Assembly (NCBI GenBank): GCA_964394585.1
Contig: CAYMYI010000019.1
Location: 1-47,880, forward strand
Length of the DNA stretch: 47,880 nt
Reading direction: 5' to 3'
Source: CAYUJH01 sp964394585
GTDB taxonomy: Bacteria > Bacteroidota > Bacteroidia > Cytophagales > Flammeovirgaceae
This document shows positions 25,437-33,925 of the stretch, piece by piece (position 1 is the first letter of the stretch; each line of letters opens with the position of its first letter). The notes below the pieces were generated by a model. The model was not told the origin of the DNA, ran no database searches, and saw only the letters and a program-made list of their open reading frames with translations. Position numbers and translations under genes: made by a program.

Positions 25437-26435
25437 GTGTTCGGCTCATTCCTTTTGTGGGTTTCGTGCTCTTCTTCGGTTGTGGTAGAAGACCAATGGA
25501 ATGGAGTTTCATATGTAGCTCCTCCGCGCGAAGAACCTACCAATCCTTTCCCCGCTTTGGATAGCCTACACGCCAATGCCGTTTGCTTAATGCCCTATGC
25601 TTTTTGCAATCCTGAATCGCCCGAAGTGCAATATAACCACCCAAGGCAATGGTGGGGCGAACGCTCCGAAGGACTGATTGCCAGCATCGCTATGGCACGG
25701 CAATGCAGCTTGCAAATTATGGTGAAACCGCATCTTTGGGTACGCGGACAAGGGTGGACCGGCGATTTCACCCTAGATACAGAAACCGATTGGCAAGTGT
25801 GGGAACGCTCGTATGAACGGTATATGCTCGAGATGGCTGCCATTGCCGATTCGCTCGAGGTAGAACTGTTCTGCATGGGGCTTGAATTCAAGAATGCCAT
25901 AGCACAACGCCCTACGTTTTGGAGGCAACTGATCCAAAAAGTGCGGAAGGTATATCGAGGCAAACTCACATATGGTGCAAACTGGGATAATTTTGATAAT
26001 ATACCATTTTGGGATGAACTCGACTACATTGGGATACATGCGTACTTCCCGCTTTCGCAAGCAGATACGCCAACTTTAAAGGCTTTGCAATCGGCTTGGA
26101 TAAATCATAAACAGCGTTTACAAAAGCTGAGCGAAATGCATAAAAAGCCCGTTTTATTTACTGAGTTTGGTTATAGAAGTATAGACGGTGCAGCGGGGAA
26201 CCAGTGGGAACTGCCTAGCGAATACGAGGAAAGTGGTAAGATTAATTTGTTAGCACAACAGGTGGCGTATGAGGCATTCTTTCTGCAGTTTTGGCAAGAG
26301 CCCTGGGTAGCCGGCGGTTTTCTATGGAAGTGGTATGGGGCACATCGGCGGTTTCCTCATGCTGAAAACACACGATACACCCCGCAGGGAAAGCCTGCCG
26401 CAAACGTAGTGCGACAGTGGTACAAAAAAGAATAA
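25437..26435 (+). CDS. Lipoprotein glycoside hydrolase, GH113-like TIM barrel
   Basis: A putative outer-surface or periplasmic glycosidase. A short hydrophobic stretch followed by SCSSS suggests a lipoprotein. The catalytic region resembles GH113-type beta-mannanases: the acid/base Glu in CMGLEFKN, then LTYGANWDNFDNIPFWDELDYIGIHAYFPL, then the nucleophile Glu in VLFTEFGYRS, then GGFLWKWY. The start is uncertain. The frame is open from TTG 25356 and has no ATG ahead of the lipobox. GTG 25437 would give a very short signal without a basic n-region. The substrate, perhaps beta-mannan, is inferred from the family only. Confidence 0.8.
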   Translation: MFGSFLLWVSCSSSVVVEDQWNGVSYVAPPREEPTNPFPALDSLHANAVCLMPYAFCNPESPEVQYNHPRQWWGERSEGLIASIAMARQCSLQIMVKPHLWVRGQGWTGDFTLDTETDWQVWERSYERYMLEMAAIADSLEVELFCMGLEFKNAIAQRPTFWRQLIQKVRKVYRGKLTYGANWDNFDNIPFWDELDYIGIHAYFPLSQADTPTLKALQSAWINHKQRLQKLSEMHKKPVLFTEFGYRSIDGAAGNQWELPSEYEESGKINLLAQQVAYEAFFLQFWQEPWVAGGFLWKWYGAHRRFPHAENTRYTPQGKPAANVVRQWYKKE

Positions 26436-26436
26436 A

Positions 26437-26472
26437 AAAAAGCAGAAACGTTTTTGCGCTTCTGCTTTTTTG
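26437..26472. terminator. Bidirectional terminator
   Basis: AGCAGAA (26441-26447) pairs with TTCTGCT (26460-26466). Past one mismatch, a CG/CG pair extends the stem. It is flanked by an A-run and by TTTTTT, between the convergent GH113-like and thioredoxin-lipoprotein genes. Confidence 0.85.
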
Positions 26473-26488
26473 TCTCTTTCAGTTGGAT

Positions 26489-27637
26489 TTATAAGATTTC
26501 CTCGAGTTTATCTTCCAGGGCTTTCCCACGTAAATTCTTAGCAATAATTTTCCCGTCCTTATCAATGAGCACTGTCATTGGAATTCCTTCGATACGGTAA
26601 AGAGGTACTACTTCTGATTGCCAGAACTTCAAATCAGATACGTGTAACCAATCTAAACCATCTTCTTCAATGGCTTGCAGCCAATCTTCGCGTTCGCGGT
26701 CAAGCGATACCCCAAATATTTCGAAATCTTTATCTTGATACTTCTTATACATTTTTACCACATTGGGGTTTTCTTTGCGGCAAGGGCCACACCACGAAGC
26801 CCAGAAATCGATGAGTACATATTTTCCTTTCAAAGAAGAAAGGGCAATTTTTTTACCATCAGGCGCTGTAAGTTCAATTTCAGGAGCGGGCTGTCCTATG
26901 GCAGTTTTTTGTACGGCTTCGATTTCACCTCGGTACGATTGGGCAATTTCCGAAGAAGGATATTTTTCGAGCAAACGCTGGCTTAACTCGTCGAGGTAAT
27001 CGTAGTGTTCGCCAGCATCGAGCATAGAAACTGCTAATACCGATACAAACGGATGATCGTTTTCTTTCACAAACGATTTTATTTTTTCTGTAGCCTGTTC
27101 GATATACGCCATATAATTTGCTTCTGCTTTTTTCGCTTCTTCTTCTGTTTCGGCAGCATAATAGGCTTGAGTTAACTCAGAAGAGCGTTGTGCCAACTCT
27201 TCTTCCAATTGCTGGTATTTAATAAAAGCATCGGTTTCCTTAGATCCACTTACGTTGAATACTCCTTCGGAAGAAGAGCCATCGGCGGTGATGGTTACAT
27301 CGTGTTGTGGGGTGAGCACGAGCACACCTTCTTGTTGGTCATAAATATTTAAGATAAAGAAGCCGGGTTGATCGAGTTCAAGTGCTTGGCTAAATGAGCC
27401 ATCAGCTTTTGCATCAATTTTGGCAAACTCTGTTCTTCCACCATTCTCAAGGCGGTATAGGATTACATCCCCTTCTTGTGGATTTTGAATAGTTCCACTC
27501 AGCGTGATACTCGCTGGCGTTTCCGATTGGTTTGATTGCGACTGCCCTTGGCAAGCCCACAAAATCATTGCGGGGAAAAGAACATAAAAAAGGTTTCTCA
27601 CGGTGTTGTACAATTTAATATAAAAATGATGTTTCAT
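26489..27637 (-). CDS. Lipoprotein with DUF4369 and TlpA-like thioredoxin domains
   Basis: The open frame reaches 27682, but the lipoprotein signal (hydrophobic stretch, then ILWAC lipobox) fits the Met at 27637, giving 382 residues. The DUF4369 domain follows (SITLSGTIQNPQEGDVILYRLE). A helical middle segment leads to a C-terminal TlpA/AhpC-type thioredoxin domain with active site WCGPC in FWASWCGPCRKENP and the cis-Pro GIPMTVLIDKDG. Such proteins act as periplasmic disulphide reductases in Bacteroidota. It lies downstream of gatB on the same strand, 76 bases away; this is probably positional only. Confidence 0.9.
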   Translation of the reverse strand: MKHHFYIKLYNTVRNLFYVLFPAMILWACQGQSQSNQSETPASITLSGTIQNPQEGDVILYRLENGGRTEFAKIDAKADGSFSQALELDQPGFFILNIYDQQEGVLVLTPQHDVTITADGSSSEGVFNVSGSKETDAFIKYQQLEEELAQRSSELTQAYYAAETEEEAKKAEANYMAYIEQATEKIKSFVKENDHPFVSVLAVSMLDAGEHYDYLDELSQRLLEKYPSSEIAQSYRGEIEAVQKTAIGQPAPEIELTAPDGKKIALSSLKGKYVLIDFWASWCGPCRKENPNVVKMYKKYQDKDFEIFGVSLDREREDWLQAIEEDGLDWLHVSDLKFWQSEVVPLYRIEGIPMTVLIDKDGKIIAKNLRGKALEDKLEEIL

Positions 27638-27758
27638 GTAAGGTATACCTTTGCGGTACGGTTTAAAGTTTGAAAAATTCATGCCGTTTTTCGAACAACA
27701 AGGCAGGAGGGGAAATTAGTCAGATGCCCACAGGCTTAACGGGCTTTTAACACCTCCT

Positions 27759-29219
27759 TTATTGCGCGTTCAGTTGCTTTTGCATTAGTCCGTTTGCCTT
27801 TTTAGGGTCAGCCTTCCCCTTGCTTTTTTTCATCAATTCGCCCATAAAAAAGCCTATCAGTCCTTTTTTACCATTTTTATATACCTTCACTTTATCAGGG
27901 TTTTGGGCGATAATTTCTTCGATAAATGGCAATAAGAAAGCATCATCGCTTTGTTGTGCTAGCCCAAGTTGCTCCGCAATTTTTGATGGCACCTCCTCAG
28001 GTTTTGAGAGGGCTTCTGGGAAAAGTTTTTGGGAAGCTGCCGCAAAGCTTACCGTGCCATTCTCTACCAAAGCAATGAGTTCGGCGAGTCGTTGGGCAGT
28101 CATCGGAAATTGCGATATGGGCGTTTTGGTTTCGTTACACCATGCTTTAACGGGTCCCATCAACCAATTGGAAATCGCTTTGTAGGCTTTAGTATGTGTT
28201 GCTACTTCTTCGAAAAAAACAGCTGTGTGGCGGTCATCGGTCAGTACCTCAGCATCGTAGGCTGGCAGGGCATATTCGCGTTGAAATTTCTCGGTAAGCT
28301 CCCAAGGCAAAGCTGGCATTTCAGCTCGAATGGTTTCCAACATGGCATCCGATACGGTAAATGGGGGCAAATCAGGGTCGGGGAAATAGCGGTAGTCGGT
28401 TAAAGTTTCTTTGGTACGCATGGCAGTAGTAGTGCCGGATTGTACATTAAACAAGCGCGTTTCAGAAAGGATGGGTTCTCCTTGTACCAAGCGCTTTACT
28501 TGGCGTTCTTTCTCGTAGGCGATGGCTCTTGCCACATTCCGAATGGAATTTAAGTTTTTGATTTCCACTTTTTGCCCAAGCGCCTTAGAGCCTTTTTTTC
28601 GAACCGAAACGTTGGCATCGCAACGTAGAGAGCCTTCCTCCATATTTCCGTCGCAAACATCGAGGTAACGTACCAAACGGCGAATCTCGGTGAGGTATGT
28701 CGCGGCTTGTTCGGCAGAGCGCAAATCGGGTTCGGTTACAATTTCAATCAGTGGCATCCCGGCACGGTTCAGGTCTACTTGCGAATAGTTTTTGCCTTCA
28801 GGGTGCACCAGTTTGCCGGCGTCTTCTTCTAAGTGGATGCGATTGAGCCGAACAAAGGTTTCCCCTTCGGCTTCGGTCCGAATGGTAAGACCTCCACCAA
28901 GGCAGATTGGTGTTTTTTCTTGAGTGATTTGATAGCCTTTGGGTAGGTCGGGGTAGAAATAGCTTTTTCGGTCAAACACGTTATAACGGCTGATTTCGCA
29001 TCCCATCGCCAACCCCATACGAATGGCGAGCTGTGCCACTTTTTCGTTCAAGCGTGGTAGAGTGCCCGGGTGGGCAAGGGTAATTAAACTTATATTGGTA
29101 TTGGGAGCTTCACCAAAGGTGGTAGCATCCGAAGCAAAAATTTTACTTTGGGTATTCAATTGAGCGTGTATTTCTAGCCCAATCACAAGTTCGTAATCTG
29201 TTAATGTAGTGGTTTCCAT
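27759..29219 (-). CDS. gatB: Asp-tRNA(Asn)/Glu-tRNA(Gln) amidotransferase subunit B
   Basis: A 486-residue GatB, the kinase/transamidation subunit of GatCAB, which makes Gln-tRNA and Asn-tRNA from mischarged precursors. The N-terminal core begins ELVIGLEIHAQLNTQSKIF and has FYPDLPKGYQITQ, HLEEDAGKLVH, DLNRAGMPLIEIVTEPDL and SLRCDANVSVR. The C-terminal tail domain (about 340-486) has the helical YqeY-like region ending IGFFMGELMKKSKGKADPK. Length is normal. gatA and gatC are not in the window. Confidence 0.97.
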   Translation of the reverse strand: METTTLTDYELVIGLEIHAQLNTQSKIFASDATTFGEAPNTNISLITLAHPGTLPRLNEKVAQLAIRMGLAMGCEISRYNVFDRKSYFYPDLPKGYQITQEKTPICLGGGLTIRTEAEGETFVRLNRIHLEEDAGKLVHPEGKNYSQVDLNRAGMPLIEIVTEPDLRSAEQAATYLTEIRRLVRYLDVCDGNMEEGSLRCDANVSVRKKGSKALGQKVEIKNLNSIRNVARAIAYEKERQVKRLVQGEPILSETRLFNVQSGTTTAMRTKETLTDYRYFPDPDLPPFTVSDAMLETIRAEMPALPWELTEKFQREYALPAYDAEVLTDDRHTAVFFEEVATHTKAYKAISNWLMGPVKAWCNETKTPISQFPMTAQRLAELIALVENGTVSFAAASQKLFPEALSKPEEVPSKIAEQLGLAQQSDDAFLLPFIEEIIAQNPDKVKVYKNGKKGLIGFFMGELMKKSKGKADPKKANGLMQKQLNAQ

Positions 29220-29388
29220 AGAGAATTCAGTTCTTGCTTATTCAGAATTCTGATTAAACGGTAAAGGTATATTTCTTAGGATAAAATCCAGAAAAGAATT
29301 TCGGTGGGTTTAATGGAAGTACTGTATATTTCTATTTGCCGAGCAATTACTCTATTTATTCTCTTTGTATGCAAAAACCCAAATTGAT

Positions 29389-29859
29389 ATGTCATCTTCC
29401 ATAAAAAATCTTTTACTACTTTTTGCACTACTCCTTTACGAAAGCTGGTACATTTTTTTACTCACCACTAGTTCCGAAATCCTCATTGTAGCGCTGTGGG
29501 TGAATCCGTTTATCCCATGGGGTACTTGCCTCACATGGGTTGCGCTCATGTGTTTCCCCCTTGTTTTCGTACAAATTGGAAAAATAGCAGGCATTCCGCG
29601 AAAAGATTCGTGGGGAAATTGGTATTACAACCTACTAGCCATTGCATTTTTAGGAGGCTTTACATGGATTTTTGTATCGTATTGGTTAGCTCGCGGCGAT
29701 CTTGCTTTCAATTTTGTGAATGACCCCTACCGTGCTAAACTCTTCAGGGTTAACTCGTATGCTTTACCCGTACTATCGCTGTTAGCAGTTCTATACTGGT
29801 GGCTTGTATGGTGCACCCGTGCCACAGTACGCCTCTTTAAAGGTGTTAAATCAACTTAA
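29389..29859 (+). CDS. Small four-helix membrane protein, unknown
   Basis: The first ATG in frame is 29389 (MSSSIKNLLLLF), giving 156 residues; an upstream TTG at 29365 is less likely. Hydrophobic helices lie at about residues 6-25, 33-57, 75-95 and 120-140, so this is an integral inner-membrane protein. No conserved motif is recognised. It lies between the divergent gatB and the LRR gene, and nothing in context suggests a role. Confidence 0.6.
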   Translation: MSSSIKNLLLLFALLLYESWYIFLLTTSSEILIVALWVNPFIPWGTCLTWVALMCFPLVFVQIGKIAGIPRKDSWGNWYYNLLAIAFLGGFTWIFVSYWLARGDLAFNFVNDPYRAKLFRVNSYALPVLSLLAVLYWWLVWCTRATVRLFKGVKST

Positions 29860-29946
29860 TATACGTCGAATATGTAAGAAGTTTGCCCCCTAAATATTCG
29901 CAGGTGTTTTGAACGAGCCACACCGTGTTGCCTTGCGTAATCTTTT

Positions 29947-29954
29947 TAGGTTTG
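29947..29954 (+). promoter_or_regulatory. Putative -7 box upstream of the LRR gene
   Basis: TAGGTTTG matches the TAnnTTTG consensus, with a TTG 16 bases upstream (29928-29930) and the LRR start codon 83 bases downstream. Spacing is short, so confidence is low. Confidence 0.3.
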
Positions 29955-30037
29955 ACGTACTTTTCGGAACTTACAACTGCAAACAAACTCATAGCATCAC
30001 TTCAAAGGACTTTTCAGTATATAAAATCTTAAATCAA

Positions 30038-32664
30038 ATGAAAACCTCTTCATTTTCAGTGTTTTTTACCTCGATTTTATTTTTGGTGGGTACTGCATTT
30101 TGGGCAACAGCCCAAGAAAACAATGGGGAATATTCTGCCGAAGAAATTGAACGGTATAAAAACGACTCACGCCGTTTGGTTACTTTTTTCCAATTTGCTC
30201 TGAATACAGTAGGCGACCCTGAAACCATTGCACAAGAGAAGGAAACTATCATTCAAGAAAGTTTCCGAAAGTTTTTTAAGGATGAGAAAGTCCAAATTGA
30301 AGATGACCTCGACGAACGCCGTGTTGTTCCCACAAATAAAGATGTACAAGCTTATTTAAAAGATGTAGATTTCTTCTTCAAAGAAGTGAAATTTGAATTT
30401 ACCATCGACGATGTCGAGCATTTTATGAACGATGCCGGCAACCTTGCTTTTAAAGTAACGCTAACGCGCAACTTGCAAGGAACCACTATCGACGACAAAC
30501 CAGTGAACAATACGCAAACGCGATACATTGAAATTAACCTCGATAAAGCCAACAAAGATTTAAAAATTGCCAGTGTTTATACTACTCGTTTGAGTTTACG
30601 CGAAGAGCTTTTTAGCTGGTGGGGTACTCTCTCGCCAGTTTGGCGCAAAGAGTTAGCAAGCCTTGTGGGCAACCCTCAGTTAGCACCTTCGCTTACCCTT
30701 GCAGAAGTAGCCTCTGTACAAGACACCCTCCTTACAAACGAGTCGGGTGAAACGTTTTCAGAAACCGAAACGATGTTTCAGCATTTAAAATCGCTGTTAG
30801 CCATTGAATCGATAGATCTCTCGCGCCATACAGAAATCAGCGATTTAAGCCCACTGAGCCAACTATCAAACCTTACCTCGGTAAACTGTTCGGGTACGCA
30901 AGTGGCAAACCTACAACCACTCCGCAACCTTACTAAACTAAAAATCATCGATTTTTCCAATACAGCCGTTGCTTCGCTTACGCCTTTGAAGTATGCCATC
31001 AGCTTAGAGGAAATCTACTGCCACAATAGTGCTGCCCTTACCGATTTAACCCCTTTGCAAAACTTCAAAAACTTACGCGTGCTACACTGCCATAACAATC
31101 GGATTCTTACTGATATCACGCCGTTATCTGCATTAGAAAACCTACAAGAACTCAACTGTAGCAATACCGCCATTACCGACCTCAGCGCTTTAGAAACGCT
31201 CACCAAACTAAAAACGCTCAAACTTTCCAATACCAACATCAGCTCGTTAAACTCTTTAAGCAAGCTTCAATTGTTAGAAAGGTTAGAGTTAAAAGGCAAT
31301 CGGCAAATTCGTAGTTTGAGTGCGCTTACGCCTCTGAAAAACTTGCGGTTATTATTTATTGATGAAACCGGCATAAGCGATTTAAGCCCGCTGGAAGAGC
31401 TACCCGAAATCACCACAATTTATTGCGATGGTGCCAACGTTAGCAAAGAAGCCGCTAAAGCATTTATGCAAAAGCATCCTAAGTGCTTGGTAGTGTACGA
31501 AACCGGTGCTCTCGAAGATTGGTGGGCAAGTTTACCCGATGCTTGGAAGAGCGTGTTCCGCCTAATAGGCAATTTTAATACGCAACCCGATAAAGAAAAA
31601 CTACACGAAATTTCGAACATCCGGGCACTTGATATTNNNNNNNNNNTGCGAACAATGGGAAAATAACCACTTTAGCACCGCTATCCGTACTTTTTAATTT
31701 GGAAAAATTGAATTGTGAGAACACACGTATTTCTGACATCACCCCGCTACAAGACCTCACAAGTCTCCAAGAAATCAACATTGCGAAAACCAATGTGTCT
31801 GACCTATCACCTATACAAAATTTAAAAGTTTTAAGAACACTCAATTTCAGTTATACAAGCGTAGCTGAGATTACCCCTTTAAAAGATTTAAACCAACTCC
31901 GCATAATCTACGGGAACGACTCCCGCGTGTACGATTTACTACTCCTGCGCGGCCTTACCAACCTAGAACGCGCCTATTTTGATAATACTCCAGTAAACGA
32001 TGCCAAAGTGAGTTTACTCTACGAACACAATCCTAATTGTTTAATTGTGTACAATAGCGATGGGCTAGAAGGATGGTGGCGTAGGCTTCCACAAGCGTGG
32101 CAAGCAGCTTTAGGAGAACAAGGGATTGCGCTAGACTCGCCGCCTAGTAGTGAACAGTTGCATGAAATCGTAAAGTTAGAAGAACTGAATATTGCCGGGA
32201 ATGATAACCTAAAGAGCTTGGACGATATTGAAGTGATGAGCCGACTGAAACGACTGAAAATGGGGAGTACGGGAATTACCGATATTAGCGCACTAGCACG
32301 TTTAACAAAGCTGGAATATCTCGATATGCCGAAAAACTTTATCCGAAACATCTCTTCGGTTAGTAAACTCAAAAACCTAACGTACCTCAACATTGAGGAT
32401 ATACCCGTTGAAGACCTTGAGGCATTATCAGGGTTAAGTCGCTTACAAACATTGAATTGCTCAGGCACGAACATCAAAGATTTGAAGCCCTTAGAAAACA
32501 TCAAAAGTTTAAAACATCTTTCTTGCTTTGGCACTGACGTGCGCACCCTAAAATGGGTAGAAAATCTATCCTTAGAAACCTTAAAGTGTTATAATACACG
32601 CATTTCTGAAGGAAAAGTGCGCAAGTTTAAAGAAGAAAACCGCCAATGTGAGGTTACCTATTAA
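30038..32664 (+). CDS. Secreted leucine-rich-repeat protein, interrupted by an assembly gap
   Basis: The start is ATG 30038, with a signal peptide (about 1-25, ending WATAQ). An N-terminal domain of about 180 residues precedes internalin-like LRRs of the form L-x-x-L-x-x-L-x-C-S-x-T-x-I-x-DL-x-PL. The repeats come in three blocks, each opened by a capping motif with paired Trp: WWGTLSPVWRKEL, WWASLPDAWKSVF and WWRRLPQAWQAAL. The last two are followed by LHEI. The frame changes across the 10-N run at 31637-31646: frame 2 before, frame 1 after. The LRR pattern continues on both sides, so this is one gene with a mis-sized gap. It probably mediates protein binding outside the cell; no sorting domain is seen at the C-terminus. 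Confidence 0.85.
31637..31646. other. Assembly gap (10 N) inside the LRR gene
   Basis: The coding frame needs a missing length of 2 modulo 3; ten bases gives 1. Alignment of the block after the gap with the next LRR block suggests only about one codon is absent, so 10 is probably a scaffolder placeholder. Confidence 0.9.
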
Positions 32665-32797
32665 TCCATTGATTTCAACCATTTATACCGAGAAACTGGA
32701 ATTTTCCTTAACAACCTGTTGACGATTTGGAAATTATTCAAAATATTGCTTTCTAAATAATTAAAAATCATTTTTTAAACAATCCTTTTAGTAAACT

Positions 32798-33535
32798 ATG
32801 AAAAAGATAAGCATTCTTTGGCTAGCAGTTCTAGCATTATTAGCCTTCTCATGCGACGATGACGATGACGCAAGCGACGCAGCAGCACCGGTAGTAACTC
32901 TTAACGGAATTACCGATGGTTCCACCGTTGCCCCAGGTACTCCTATTAATGTAAATGCAAGTGTTACCGACGACCTCGAACTCGCTTCTGTAACCGTTAC
33001 GGTTACTACAGCCACCGGAAACGAAATTTACAACAATACCATCACCACATTTTCAGATGCAAAATCGGCAAGTGTAAGCGAAACTGTTAATTTACCTGGC
33101 AATGCCAACACAGCCGTGGCAGCTTGCGCAAAAAGTGGCGAAGCTAGCATTGTAGTGGCACTGCCCGGAAACACTCCTGCTTCAGATCCTATTCATATTG
33201 TGGGTAGTTTCAACGGCTGGGATCCCGGAGATGCTTCTATGCAAATGTTGATGAATAGTGCCGACTTCACTGTTACCGTAGCAGCTACCGATAAAAGTGG
33301 TAAAACCACAACAAGTTCTGCAACTATTTCTGCGGTAGGCGATGGTCGTTGTATTTCAGTGCCGTTCAATAATGGCGACGAATACAAGTTTGCGCGCGGT
33401 AACTGGGAAACTGTAGAAAAGCAATTTGCTCCCGATGGCACTTGCGAGGAAGTACCTAACCGAATCTACGAAGGTGAATCAGAAATCAAGATTCAAATCC
33501 AAGCTTGGAGAGATATTGACGCAGGTTGCGAATAA
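32798..33535 (+). CDS. Surface lipoprotein with Ig-like (DUF4625-type) and CBM48-like domains in interleaved order
   Basis: A 245-residue lipoprotein: signal peptide with lipobox LLAFSC at residues 14-19, then an Asp run that may favour surface export. One domain is Ig-like (PVVTLNGITDGSTVAPGTPI, then DDLELASVTVTV). The other resembles AMPK-type carbohydrate-binding modules (HIVGSFNGWDPGDASMQM, then the EYKFARGNWETVEK region). Their halves alternate. Residues 107-155 (VAAC to NSA, first half of the CBM) sit before DFTVTVAATDKSGKT (156-181), which reads as the last strands of the Ig-like domain. CBM strands then resume at DGRCISVPFNNG. A glycan-binding role is inferred. A strong terminator follows. 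Confidence 0.75.
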   Translation: MKKISILWLAVLALLAFSCDDDDDASDAAAPVVTLNGITDGSTVAPGTPINVNASVTDDLELASVTVTVTTATGNEIYNNTITTFSDAKSASVSETVNLPGNANTAVAACAKSGEASIVVALPGNTPASDPIHIVGSFNGWDPGDASMQMLMNSADFTVTVAATDKSGKTTTSSATISAVGDGRCISVPFNNGDEYKFARGNWETVEKQFAPDGTCEEVPNRIYEGESEIKIQIQAWRDIDAGCE

Positions 33536-33561
33536 AACTTTCGCACCTATCCTATAAAATG

Positions 33562-33594
33562 GGCTGTCTGAAATATCAGGCAGCCTTTTTTTTT
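33562..33594 (+). terminator. Rho-independent terminator of the lipoprotein gene
   Basis: GGCTGTCTG (33562-33570) pairs with CAGGCAGCC (33577-33585), nine pairs including one G-U, around a 6-base loop. Nine T follow. Confidence 0.92.
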
Positions 33595-33699
33595 GCAATG
33601 CTTCCGCAGTGCTTTTCTAAAAAAAATCTTTCTCTACTTTCAGCTTGAAAAATACGACCGCTTAAAATATTGCAAAGAGCAGCCATCCTAAGAAGTAAT

Positions 33700-33728
33700 A
33701 AAAAAAGTCCATCTAAATAGATGGACTT
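33700..33728 (-). terminator. Terminator of the tRNA-Pro gene
   Basis: On the plus strand AAGTCCATCTA (33705-33715) and TAGATGGACTT (33718-33728) form a hairpin. Read on the minus strand, it is followed by a T-run, directly downstream of the tRNA. Confidence 0.85.
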
Positions 33729-33735
33729 CTTACGG

Positions 33736-33810
33736 TCGGGGTGACTGGATTCGAACCAGCGGCCACACGCCCCCCAGACGTGTACTCTAACCGGGCTGAG
33801 CTACACCCCG
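33736..33810 (-). tRNA. tRNA-Pro (anticodon GGG)
   Basis: The minus strand folds as a full cloverleaf: acceptor CGGGGTG/CACCCCG, D-arm GCTC/GAGT, anticodon stem CACGT/GCGTG with loop CTGGGGG (anticodon GGG), and T-arm GCTGG/CCAGT with loop TTCGAAT. The discriminator is A; the complete CCA is not encoded. It reads CCC and CCT proline codons. A hairpin terminator follows. Confidence 0.95.
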
Positions 33811-33925
33811 CTATTTAAAAGAGGATTGCAAAATTAAAATGCACAGATAAAACTGCCAAATAAATGAGACGTATCTCATCATCTTTATCCATCATTATGA
33901 TTGGTACATGACTGTTTGTATACTC

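Noticed and set aside
31637..31646. Insertion sequence or other mobile element at the gap
   Set aside because: The flanks are continuous coding sequence, with no inverted repeats or target duplication seen.
31699..32664. Separate second LRR gene starting after the gap
   Set aside because: LRR coding runs from 31648 without a break, so it is the 3' part of the gene interrupted by Ns.
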